From: an uncultured Desulfovibrio sp.
GTDB lineage: Bacteria; Desulfobacterota; Desulfovibrionia; Desulfovibrionales; Desulfovibrionaceae
Assembly: GCF_902477725.1 (NCBI RefSeq)
Contig: NZ_CABSIF010000017.1
Location: 1-64,000 of the forward strand
DNA: 64,000 nucleotides
Direction of reading: 5' to 3'
Positions 56,574 through 64,000 of this stretch are shown in pieces. A program made the translations under genes and the position numbers. The notes below the pieces were generated by a model, which searched no databases, was not told where the DNA came from, and worked only from the letters and a program-made list of their open reading frames with translations. Each line of letters starts with the position of its first letter. The first letter of the stretch is position 1.

Positions 56574-57530
56574 ATGCATCTCCGCAAGCGCATTCTTGTC
56601 ACCGGCGGTTCCGGCTTTTTGGGTTCGCAACTGTGCGAACGCCTGCTCAACGAAGGGCACGAAGTGCTCTGCGTGGACAATTTCTTTTCCAGCGCACGCG
56701 CCAACGTAGAAGCGCTCATGGATAACCGCAGGTTTGAGCTTATCCGCCACGACGTGACATTTCCCCTCTATGTAGAGGTGGATGAAATTTACAATCTGGC
56801 CTGCCCGGCTTCGCCCATCCATTATCAGCACGACCCGGTGCAGACCATCAAGACCTGCGTTCACGGCGCCATCAATATGCTGGGGCTGGCCAAGAGGCTT
56901 GGCGCGCGTATTTATCAGGCATCCACCAGCGAAGTGTACGGCGACCCCGAGATACATCCGCAGCAGGAAAGCTACTGGGGCCATGTGAACCCCAACGGCA
57001 TCCGCTCCTGCTACGATGAAGGCAAGCGCTGCGCCGAAGCCCTGTTCTTTGCCTATTGGCGTCAAGGCGGCCTGCCCATCAAGGTGGGACGCATCTTCAA
57101 TACCTACGGGCCCAAGATGCACCCCAACGATGGCCGCGTGGTCTCCAACTTCATCATTCAGGCGCTCAAGGGCGAAGCCATCACTATTTACGGCGATGGC
57201 TCCCAGACCCGCTCTTTCTGCTATGTGGATGATCTTGTGGAATGCATGATCCGCTTCATGGCTTCGCCCGATGATTTTGTGGGCCCCATGAACATGGGCA
57301 ACCCCGGCGAGTTCACCATCCGCGAACTGGCAGAAAAGGTTGTGGAAATGACCGGCAGCAAGTCCGTGATTTCTTACGAACCCCTGCCCGGCGATGACCC
57401 CAAGCAGCGCAAGCCTGATATCACTCTGGCCCGCGAAAAGCTTGGCTGGGAACCCAAGGTCGCCCTTGAAGAAGGCCTGGTAAAAACCATCGCCTACTTT
57501 GAAAAACAGCTGAAAGACGGCCTGGCGTAG
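56574..57530 (+). CDS. UDP-glucuronate decarboxylase (UXS family)
   Basis: NAD+-dependent short-chain dehydrogenase-type enzyme of 318 residues that would convert UDP-glucuronate to UDP-xylose (SDR extended family). The nucleotide motif is [18 protein letters not shown]. The catalytic Ser/Thr segment is STSEVYGDP. The Tyr-x3-Lys is in [12 protein letters not shown]. Further family segments are [22 protein letters not shown] and [17 protein letters not shown]. The start is at 56574, with a GGGGGA site; an upstream in-frame start is not supported by family length. It ends 14 bases before the first gene of the Hyf-like complex, which may be accidental. No glycan cluster surrounds it. Confidence 0.92.
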   Translation: MHLRKRILVTGGSGFLGSQLCERLLNEGHEVLCVDNFFSSARANVEALMDNRRFELIRHDVTFPLYVEVDEIYNLACPASPIHYQHDPVQTIKTCVHGAINMLGLAKRLGARIYQASTSEVYGDPEIHPQQESYWGHVNPNGIRSCYDEGKRCAEALFFAYWRQGGLPIKVGRIFNTYGPKMHPNDGRVVSNFIIQALKGEAITIYGDGSQTRSFCYVDDLVECMIRFMASPDDFVGPMNMGNPGEFTIRELAEKVVEMTGSKSVISYEPLPGDDPKQRKPDITLAREKLGWEPKVALEEGLVKTIAYFEKQLKDGLA

Positions 57531-57544
57531 GTATTCCGGCAGTC

Positions 57545-59605
57545 ATGTTCCTTTTTATCACGGCCATCGGCATATTGGCGGCAACAGCCGCCCTGTGCGC
57601 ACTCCTGGCCGTGCGCCCGCCCTCAAAGGCAACCGGACGCGCGGCCAATGCGGCTGGCGTTATCGGGGCCTTTGCGGGCTGTTTTGTTGGCTTGTGCGCT
57701 CTTGCTTCCGGCCCATGGACCGGGCAGGAGAGCTTGCATCTGCCTCTGGCCTTGCCCGTGGGATCCTGCGCCCTGGGCATGGATGCCCTGAGCCGCCTGT
57801 TTTTGCTGCCAGTGTTTGGTCTGGGTTTTGTCTGCGCCGCCTCGGGCGGCATTGCCCTGCGGCATGAAGAACCGGAACGCCACAATCTTGCGGCGCACTG
57901 GTTCTTTTTTCATATGCTGCTGATAGGCCTTGCCCTGGTGATGACCGCGCGCGATGCCGTGCTGTTCATGCTGGCATGGGAAATCATGTCGCTGGCGCCC
58001 TTCTTTCTTATCGATTTCAATGACGGCGACAGCAAGGTGCGCGATGCCTCATGGGTCTACCTTGTGGCTGCACATCTGGGGGCTGTGGCCCTCATGGCCT
58101 TCTTTACCCTGCTGTGGCAGGTCACGGGCGACACTTCGCTTGACGCCCTCCAAGGCGGGGCTGTGCTTGCGCGGGTGCTTGAACAGGCGCAAGGCTATTC
58201 CGGCCCCGGCCTGCTCACGGCTCTGTTTGTGCTGGCTCTGGTCGGTTTTGGAGCCAAAGCGGGCCTTGCGCCCCTGCACGTATGGCTGCCCGAGGCGCAC
58301 CCTGCCGCGCCAAGCCATGTTTCGGCCCTGCTTTCCGGGGCCATGATCAATGCAGGATTTTACGGCATAATCCGTAGCGTGGGCATGCTGGCACCTGAGG
58401 GCGCGGCACCTGAATGGTGGGGCTGGACCTTGCTTCTGCTGGGCCTTGCCACGGGCCTCATGGGAATTTTAAAGGCCACGGCCCAAAGCAACCTCAAAAG
58501 GCTGCTCGCCTATTCCAGTGTGGAAAACATGGGCCTGATGGTCATGGGACTGGGCGCGGGACTCATTGGTCAGAGCTGCGGCAACGCGTGGATTGCTGTT
58601 CTGGGATTTTCCGGCGCGCTGTTGCACATGCTCAACCACTCTGCATTCAAGGGGCTGCTGTTCCTGTGCGCAGGCGAAGTGCTGCACGCCACAGGAACCG
58701 TGCGCATGCAGCATCTGGGCGGGCTGCAAAAACGCCTGCCCCTGCTTGGCGCGGCCTTTGCCATAGGCGCAGCGGCCATTGCCTGCCTGCCGCCTTTTAA
58801 CGGATTTGCGGGCGAACTCGTGATGGGGCTTTCCCTGCTGGACGGCCCCGCGCTTTTTGGCGTGGAGCGTCAGGTAGGCCTGCTGCTGGCTCTGGCGGGT
58901 CTTGCCTGCATCAGCGGCCTTGCGGCAGCTCTGTACGCCAAGGCCTATGGCATCGCCTTTCTGGGCGAGCCGCGTTCCGGCTTTGCCGCCAGCGTGCATC
59001 CGCTTTCCTGGCGCACACTCTGGCCCCTTGCCCTGTCCGCCGCCGTGTGCCTGGTGGGCGGTCTGGCTGCCCCCTGTTTTTTTGATCTGGCAGCAGGGGC
59101 GGCGCAAAGCGCCCTGCCCTTGCCTCCGGCATTTCAGCAAGCTGGTCTGGCTGGCGTGGCACAGGCGCATACAAGCCTTGCAGCCGTGGCAAAAATCGGC
59201 GGAGCCGGGCTTGGACTGGCCCTAATTATCCTTTTTGTTCGCCGCTGCCTGCTTAAAAAGCGCGCTGTGGAATCCATGCCCACATGGGGTTGTGGCTTTC
59301 AGGGCGGATCTGCCCGCATCCAGTATACGGACGCGGCTTTCTCCGAACCCACGGCAAAGATATTTGCTCCGGTCATGGGCCTCAAGACCCGCCTGCAGCT
59401 GGATGAAGGGCTGTTCCCCAAAGGCGGACAATTGAGCGTCACCGCGCCCGATCGCTTGCGCAGCGGCCTGTTTACACCGCTGTTTACGGCGGTGGAAAAC
59501 CTGTGCAATGCCTGCAAGGTTATCCAGCACGGCAAAATCCACCTGTATATTCTGTATATTCTCGCCACTCTGGTGGCTCTGCTTGTATGGGGGCTGCACT
59601 CATGA
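57545..59605 (+). CDS. hyfB: Hyf/Hyc-type membrane subunit (HyfB/antiporter-like)
   Basis: An antiporter-like inner-membrane subunit of 686 residues, close to HyfB of E. coli hydrogenase 4 (672 residues). About 14-16 helices are present. The family region includes the glutamate of MLAWEIMSLAPFFLIDF and KAGLAPLHVWLPEAHPAAPS, with the lysine and histidine line of the proton channel, then QSNLKRLLAYSSVENMGLM. Its relatives in complex I (NuoL/M/N) and Mrp antiporters move protons or sodium. It is the first of five genes here; the next start overlaps its stop (ATGA). The name follows similarity, but the complex is probably of the Ehr type (see last gene). Confidence 0.9.
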   Translation: MFLFITAIGILAATAALCALLAVRPPSKATGRAANAAGVIGAFAGCFVGLCALASGPWTGQESLHLPLALPVGSCALGMDALSRLFLLPVFGLGFVCAASGGIALRHEEPERHNLAAHWFFFHMLLIGLALVMTARDAVLFMLAWEIMSLAPFFLIDFNDGDSKVRDASWVYLVAAHLGAVALMAFFTLLWQVTGDTSLDALQGGAVLARVLEQAQGYSGPGLLTALFVLALVGFGAKAGLAPLHVWLPEAHPAAPSHVSALLSGAMINAGFYGIIRSVGMLAPEGAAPEWWGWTLLLLGLATGLMGILKATAQSNLKRLLAYSSVENMGLMVMGLGAGLIGQSCGNAWIAVLGFSGALLHMLNHSAFKGLLFLCAGEVLHATGTVRMQHLGGLQKRLPLLGAAFAIGAAAIACLPPFNGFAGELVMGLSLLDGPALFGVERQVGLLLALAGLACISGLAAALYAKAYGIAFLGEPRSGFAASVHPLSWRTLWPLALSAAVCLVGGLAAPCFFDLAAGAAQSALPLPPAFQQAGLAGVAQAHTSLAAVAKIGGAGLGLALIILFVRRCLLKKRAVESMPTWGCGFQGGSARIQYTDAAFSEPTAKIFAPVMGLKTRLQLDEGLFPKGGQLSVTAPDRLRSGLFTPLFTAVENLCNACKVIQHGKIHLYILYILATLVALLVWGLHS

Positions 59606-60549
59606 AAGCCGGGCTTGCAGTCTATTTTACGCAGTTTGCCCTGTCCCTGATTCTGGCCCCCCTGCTGCCCGGCATCATCAACCGGGTCAAGGCCAAATTT
59701 GCCGGTCGCCACGGCAAGCCAGTGCTGCAAACGTATTATGATATCGCCAAACTGCTGCGCAAGGGCGAGGTGATCAGCCGCACATCCACATGGATATTTG
59801 CCGCAGCCCCCTCCATATCCCTGGCAGGTGCAATCTGTGCGCTGGCCCTGTTGCCTCTTGGCGGCGCGGTTTCACCCCTGGCCTTTGCGGGCGACTTTGT
59901 GCTGGCAGCCTATCTGCTGGGCATGGGGCGCTTTGCCGTCATGCTTGGCGCGCTGGACACAGGCTCGGCATTTGAAGGCATGGGCGCAAGCCGCGAGGCC
60001 ACATTCTCCGCCCTTGCGGAACCCGTATTTTTTCTTGCGCTCATGGTGCTCACAAGTCTGTGTCTCGGCCTTGGGCACAGCACGGAAACAGCCTTCAGCC
60101 TCTCCACCATGTTTGGCGGGCAGACCGCCGGGGCATGGCTGACAGGCAAGGGCGAACTACTGCTCCTGCCCGTGATCTTTTTTGTGCTGCTGCTGGTGGA
60201 AAACTGCCGGATCCCGGTGGACGACCCCAACACGCACCTTGAACTGACCATGATCCACGAGGTCATGGTGCTTGACCATTCCGGCCCCAATCTGGCCCTG
60301 ATACTCTACGGCGCGGCCCTCAAGCTGTGGTTTTTCGCCGCGCTGATCGCGGGCCTGATCACTCCAGCGCTGCCCCTGTGGGAACAACTGGGCGTGAGTC
60401 TTGGCATTGTGCTGCTGCTGGCCGTGGTTGTGGGCATTGTGGAATCCATCATGGCCCGCCTGCGCATGGAGCGCGTGCCCTACCTGCTGGGCGCAGCAGC
60501 GGGCATGGGCATGCTCACGCTCATTCTGACCCAGGCGAGGTTGCCATGA
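59602..60549 (+). CDS. hyfC: Hyf/Hyc-type membrane subunit (HyfC/NuoH-like)
   Basis: An inner-membrane subunit of 315 residues, the length of HyfC and HycD, in the complex I NuoH family. It carries PVLQTYYDIAKLLRKGEVIS in the N-terminal part. The quinone/ion-path loop is LGALDTGSAFEGMGASREA, and the later charged segment is ENCRIPVDDPNTHLELTMIH. This subunit links the membrane arm to the hydrophilic arm. The ATG overlaps the stop codon of the previous gene, and its own stop overlaps the next start. Confidence 0.9.
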   Translation: MKAGLAVYFTQFALSLILAPLLPGIINRVKAKFAGRHGKPVLQTYYDIAKLLRKGEVISRTSTWIFAAAPSISLAGAICALALLPLGGAVSPLAFAGDFVLAAYLLGMGRFAVMLGALDTGSAFEGMGASREATFSALAEPVFFLALMVLTSLCLGLGHSTETAFSLSTMFGGQTAGAWLTGKGELLLLPVIFFVLLLVENCRIPVDDPNTHLELTMIHEVMVLDHSGPNLALILYGAALKLWFFAALIAGLITPALPLWEQLGVSLGIVLLLAVVVGIVESIMARLRMERVPYLLGAAAGMGMLTLILTQARLP

Positions 60550-61169
60550 CCACGCTTTTGCAATCCTGTCTTTTCCTTCTGGTATTAAGCAACTTTCTGC
60601 TGCTCGGAACACGCCGCGTTGCGGGCATGACCCGGCTGACTGCCTTTCAGGGCGTACTGCTGGCTGCCCTGCTGCTGAGCCTTGACCACGCCCTGCTGGC
60701 CGGGGCCGTATTGCTGATCAAGGGTGCCTTGCTGCCCGGTTTGCTGTGGCGCACCCAAAAACGGCTGCCCGCTGATGCCCTGATCTGCCCGGCCCGCCGC
60801 GTGGGTTTTGGCGTACTGGCAGGCATGGCCGGTCTGGTATTTTCCATCTGGCTGGACGGCAAGCTGGTCATGCCGCTGGGGCTTTATCCGCCCTTGCTGC
60901 TGCCCACCGGGCTGGCAACGCTCTTCTGCGGATTTATCCTCATTGTGGGACGCATCAAGGCCATCACCCAGGTCATCGGCTATCTGGTGGCGGAAAACGG
61001 TATCTTTCTGCTGGGCGTGCCGCTCATGACAGGCGGCACGGTGTGGTTTGAACTGGCCCTCCTGCTGGACGTTTTTGTGGCCGTGTTTGTTATGGGCATA
61101 GCCATCAACCATATCAGCGATTCCTTCGCCTCCATTGACGTGGCGCGGTTCCGCAGCCTCAGGGATTAG
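60546..61169 (+). CDS. hyfE: HyfE-like membrane subunit
   Basis: An integral membrane protein of 207 residues with six or seven hydrophobic helices, similar to HyfE (216 residues) and, more distantly, to the MnhC/NuoK-type subunit fold. Segments are LLLGTRRVAGMTRLTAFQGV, LIVGRIKAITQVIGYLVAENG and ALLLDVFVAVFVMGIAINHI; the glutamate in the second is at a NuoK-like position. Start and stop are coupled to neighbours (ATGA with the preceding gene, nine bases to the next). Confidence 0.85.
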   Translation: MTTLLQSCLFLLVLSNFLLLGTRRVAGMTRLTAFQGVLLAALLLSLDHALLAGAVLLIKGALLPGLLWRTQKRLPADALICPARRVGFGVLAGMAGLVFSIWLDGKLVMPLGLYPPLLLPTGLATLFCGFILIVGRIKAITQVIGYLVAENGIFLLGVPLMTGGTVWFELALLLDVFVAVFVMGIAINHISDSFASIDVARFRSLRD

Positions 61170-61178
61170 GACGAGCGC

Positions 61179-62675
61179 ATGCTGACAGCACTTCTTTTCA
61201 TACCCCTGTGCGCAGGCTGCATTATGCTGCTCTGGGGCCGCGCCGTCATCTGCCGCCTTGGCCTGCCGCTCACGGCACTGGTGCACACTGCCCTTGCCGC
61301 CGTAATTGCCGTCAGGGTTGCGCGCGGAGAATCCCCCTCAGAGCTTGGCGGGCTGCTGGCCCCGGACGCTCTGGGCGTGCTGTTTCTGATGCTGGCGAGC
61401 CTGCTGTTTCTGGCCGCGTCATTCTATGCCGTGCATTACCTGCGGGAAGAAGAACGCATCGGCGAACACACCAATATTCTGGATCACGGGCGCTTCACCA
61501 ATGCGCCGGAGCGCCGCTTCACAGCCTGCCTGTGCTTTTTTCTCGGGGCCATGACGCTTGTGACCATCACGCCGCACATGGGCGCGCAGTGGGTGGGCAT
61601 TGAGGCGACCACACTTTCCAGCGCACAGCTCATTTATTTTCACCGTCACAAGAGTTCGCTGGAAGCCACCTGGAAGTACCTGATCATATGCTCCGTGGGC
61701 ATTGCCCTGGCCCTGCTGGGCAACATATTGCTCGCCGTGTCGTTTCACGGTGCGGAAGGGGCCGCTGGCGCGGCAGACGGTATGGATCAGGTGGGCTGGT
61801 TTGTGCGCAACGCGGCCCTTGCGGAACCCACGTGGCTCAAGACGGCTTTTATATTTCTGCTGGTGGGCTACGGCACAAAAATGGGCCTCGCCCCTCTGCA
61901 CAACTGGCTGCCCGATGCGCACAGTCAGGCCCCTTCGCTGGTTTCGGCCCTGCTTTCGGGCGCTCTGCTCAACTGCGCCATGCTGGGCATGCTGCGCGGG
62001 CACCAGATCATGCTGGCCGCGGGACTTGGCGGGCTTTCGGGCGGCATGCTCATGTTTTTCGGCATTCTTTCGCTCATGACAGCCGCCATCTTTATTGTGG
62101 GGCAAGGCCATTACAAGCGCATGCTGGCCTATTCCAGCGTTGAGCACATGGGCATTCTGGCCCTGGGCATTGGCGTGGGCGGCGTGGCTGTGCCCGGCGC
62201 AATGCTGCATGCGGTCTGCCATTCGCTCACAAAATGCATGCTCTTTCTACTTTCTGGCAACATCCTTGCCCGTTACCACACCTATTCCAGCTACGACGTG
62301 CACGGCATGCGCTGGATCATGCCCGCCACGGCGGCGCTGTGGACAGCCGGATTTCTGGCTGTGGCCGGGTCGCCGCCATTTGGGCTTTTTGTCAGCGAGC
62401 TGCTCATCTTCAAGGGCATGCTGGCGGCAGACCTGCCCTGGCTTTCCGCCGGATATCTGGTGCTGCTGGCCATCATCTTTGTGGGGCTTTCCGTGTCGGT
62501 GCTGCGCATGGTGCAGGGCAACCGCCCTGTGGACCTGCCGCCCGCTAACTCCGAGCCTGTGCTGAGCGTCCTGCCGCCTCTGGTGCTAGGGCTGACCGTG
62601 CTGACTCTGGGCCTGTGGATTCCCGACTGGCTGTGGGATTTTCTTAACCGCGCCGCTGCGCTCATAGGCGCGTAA
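61179..62675 (+). CDS. hyfF: HyfF-like antiporter subunit
   Basis: A second antiporter-like subunit of 498 residues, somewhat shorter than HyfF of E. coli (526 residues). The channel-lining region is GYGTKMGLAPLHNWLPDAHS, followed by HYKRMLAYSSVEHMGILALG and HAVCHSLTKCMLFLLSGN. About 13-14 helices are expected. Together with HyfB it supplies two ion channels. The gap to the next gene is 59 bases. No HyfD-type third antiporter is present between HyfE and this gene. Confidence 0.9.
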   Translation: MLTALLFIPLCAGCIMLLWGRAVICRLGLPLTALVHTALAAVIAVRVARGESPSELGGLLAPDALGVLFLMLASLLFLAASFYAVHYLREEERIGEHTNILDHGRFTNAPERRFTACLCFFLGAMTLVTITPHMGAQWVGIEATTLSSAQLIYFHRHKSSLEATWKYLIICSVGIALALLGNILLAVSFHGAEGAAGAADGMDQVGWFVRNAALAEPTWLKTAFIFLLVGYGTKMGLAPLHNWLPDAHSQAPSLVSALLSGALLNCAMLGMLRGHQIMLAAGLGGLSGGMLMFFGILSLMTAAIFIVGQGHYKRMLAYSSVEHMGILALGIGVGGVAVPGAMLHAVCHSLTKCMLFLLSGNILARYHTYSSYDVHGMRWIMPATAALWTAGFLAVAGSPPFGLFVSELLIFKGMLAADLPWLSAGYLVLLAIIFVGLSVSVLRMVQGNRPVDLPPANSEPVLSVLPPLVLGLTVLTLGLWIPDWLWDFLNRAAALIGA

Positions 62676-62734
62676 GCGCCAAAGGCTGCTGCCAAAACCC
62701 GCCGGGTTTTGCGCTGCCAACGGTGAGAGGGCTG

Positions 62735-64000
62735 ATGCTATTCGATTACCGCGATACCGTGCCGCTGTCGGGCATGCCCCCGGTTTCTGTTGAAGAACTG
62801 GGAGCATTTGTGCGCCGCTACATTGCCGAAGGCTGGCGTCTGCTGGCCCTGTTCGGCCTGCCGGAATCTTCGGACGAAAACGCCCCTGCGGGATTGTGCT
62901 GTATACTGGCTCAGGACAGTTCGCACTATCTTGCCGCCATGCGCACTGCTCCCTTGCAGTCTTATGCTTCCATGACGCCCACCACGCCTCAGACGCATCT
63001 GTTTGAACGCGAAATATTTGAGCAATGGGGCATCCGACCTGAGGGGCATCCCTGGCTCAAGCCTGTGCGTCGCATCCCGGACGCCGCCGAAGCCAATGCC
63101 AGAACACAGGCCGAAGGCGGCTCGCTTGCCGTAGCGCCCGGCCAGGCTGCCCAGCCCTACCCCTTCTACAGGGTTGAAGGCGAAGAAATTCATGAGGTTG
63201 CCGTTGGCCCCGTACATGCCGGGGTTATTGAGCCGGGTCATTTCCGCTTTCAGTGCCACGGCGAAAACGTGCTGAACCTTGAGATTGCTCTGGGTTATCA
63301 GCACCGTGGACTTGAACGCATGATTGTGCGCGGCCCCCTTGCCTGTTGCCTGCCCCTGCTGGAATGCGCCGCAGGCGATACAACCATAGGCCATGCCACC
63401 GCCCATTGCGTACTGATCGAACGCCTGGCGGGCTGTGTGGTCGGCCCCCGCGCTCACCGTTTGCGGAGGGTGGGCCTTGAACTTGAGCGCCTTGCCAACC
63501 ACACGGGCGACCTTGGGGCCATTGCAGGGGATACGGGCTTTTTGCCCACTGCCTCGTGGAATGGCCGTATACGCGGTGATTTTCTCAACACCACGGCCTG
63601 CCTGTGCGGCAACCGGTTTGGCCGGGGGCTGCTGCGCCCCGGCGGCACGGCCTACGATCTTGACGCGGAAGGCTGCGCAGACATGCTTGCGCGCATCAAG
63701 GCGGCAGGGCGCGACGTGCGCGGCGCTGTGGATGTGATGCTGCATACCGAAAGCGTGCTCGAACGCCTCACTGGCACAGGCTACGTCAGCAGGGAAAGCG
63801 CCCAGAATCTGGGCTTGGTGGGCATGGCCGCGCGGGCCTGCGGACTCAAGGTTGACGCGCGTTTTCACTTTCCACTTGCCGATCTGCCCACCAGGGACTG
63901 CGCGCCGCGTGTTGAAGCCACGGGCGACGTTCTGGCCCGCACACTTGTGCGCAGCAAGGAGATTGACGATTCCCTGCGCCTGCTCGAGGCGGATATTTCC
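62735..64000 (+). CDS. Hydrogenase large-subunit/NuoCD-like protein lacking NiFe cysteines (partial)
   Basis: At least 422 residues, continuing past the window. The N-terminus (about 1-120) is NuoC-like (FEREIFEQWGIRPEGHPWLKP). The rest matches the hydrogenase large subunit/NuoD fold: HFRFQCHGENVLNLEIALGY, QHRGLERMIVRG, LERLANHTGDLGAIAGDTGF. In NiFe hydrogenases the block after HRG reads ERVCGxC; here it is ECAAGDTTIGH (about 209-219), so both L1 cysteines are gone. The L2 cysteines, which would lie at the C-terminus, are not visible. The ATG at 62735 follows GAGAGG. The loss of L1 suggests an energy-converting hydrogenase-related (Ehr) complex with another electron input. Confidence 0.86.
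   Translation, partial: MLFDYRDTVPLSGMPPVSVEELGAFVRRYIAEGWRLLALFGLPESSDENAPAGLCCILAQDSSHYLAAMRTAPLQSYASMTPTTPQTHLFEREIFEQWGIRPEGHPWLKPVRRIPDAAEANARTQAEGGSLAVAPGQAAQPYPFYRVEGEEIHEVAVGPVHAGVIEPGHFRFQCHGENVLNLEIALGYQHRGLERMIVRGPLACCLPLLECAAGDTTIGHATAHCVLIERLAGCVVGPRAHRLRRVGLELERLANHTGDLGAIAGDTGFLPTASWNGRIRGDFLNTTACLCGNRFGRGLLRPGGTAYDLDAEGCADMLARIKAAGRDVRGAVDVMLHTESVLERLTGTGYVSRESAQNLGLVGMAARACGLKVDARFHFPLADLPTRDCAPRVEATGDVLARTLVRSKEIDDSLRLLEADIS

Overview
The window reads as chromosomal DNA of a Desulfovibrio-type sulfate reducer (Desulfovibrionaceae). This is inferred from gene content, not from a marker gene. The supporting traits are many chemoreceptors, one with a C-terminal hemerythrin domain (DcrH type); a split glycine decarboxylase (gcvPA/gcvPB); a YedF selenium-metabolism protein; a fused OlsF-like ornithine-lipid synthase; an iron-dependent alcohol dehydrogenase; and a Hyf/Ehr-type membrane complex. 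The DNA is GC-rich and coding-dense. I see no rRNA, tRNA, CRISPR array, intact insertion sequence or prophage.

Layout. 1-545 is a dispersed repeat whose diverged inverted copy lies at 49645-50255. 0.7-14 kb: an orphan OppD/DppD ATPase, two tandem 4HB chemoreceptors (the second behind a very good sigma-54 promoter), a divergent EamA exporter/MocR regulator pair with GTGCCAC boxes between them, a foreign-looking autotransporter in a gene-poor pocket, and a Cache chemoreceptor. 14.5-20.6 kb: ilvB-ilvN-ilvC with a DUF465 protein upstream, YggT, and a HAD phosphatase coupled to an unknown protein. 20.8-28.9 kb: pdxS-pdxT, a DksA-like zinc-finger protein, the OlsF-like acyltransferase, the hemerythrin chemoreceptor, yedF and the iron alcohol dehydrogenase. 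29.4-38 kb: a 999-residue unknown membrane protein, a three-gene zinc-ribbon/YIP1-hypothetical-lipoprotein operon, a CaCA cation exchanger behind a manganese (yybP-ykoY) riboswitch, and a DUF3298-type secreted protein. 38-49.6 kb: uvrC, solitary trpB, a ThyX-like protein with an altered signature, an O-antigen ligase-like protein, a NYN nuclease-fold protein, a polar amino-acid ABC transporter with two tandemly duplicated binding proteins, and mnmA. 50.6-57.5 kb: gcvT-gcvH-gcvPA-gcvPB, tatD and a UDP-glucuronate decarboxylase. 57.5-64 kb: five genes of a Hyf-like membrane complex, the last running off the window.

How the parts work together. The metabolic genes cover branched-chain amino acids, PLP synthesis (PLP is the cofactor of TrpB, GcvP and the MocR regulator) and glycine/one-carbon flow. 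The chemoreceptors, hemerythrin sensor and binding proteins sense and import from the environment. The terminal complex looks like an energy-coupling ion pump. Its catalytic-type subunit lacks the first pair of NiFe-ligating cysteines, which points to an energy-converting hydrogenase-related (Ehr) complex instead of a hydrogenase.

Most interesting for follow-up: the inverted repeat pair bracketing about 49 kb, the Ehr-like complex, the ThyX-like protein with RKR in place of RHR, the riboswitch-exchanger unit, and the acquired-looking autotransporter.
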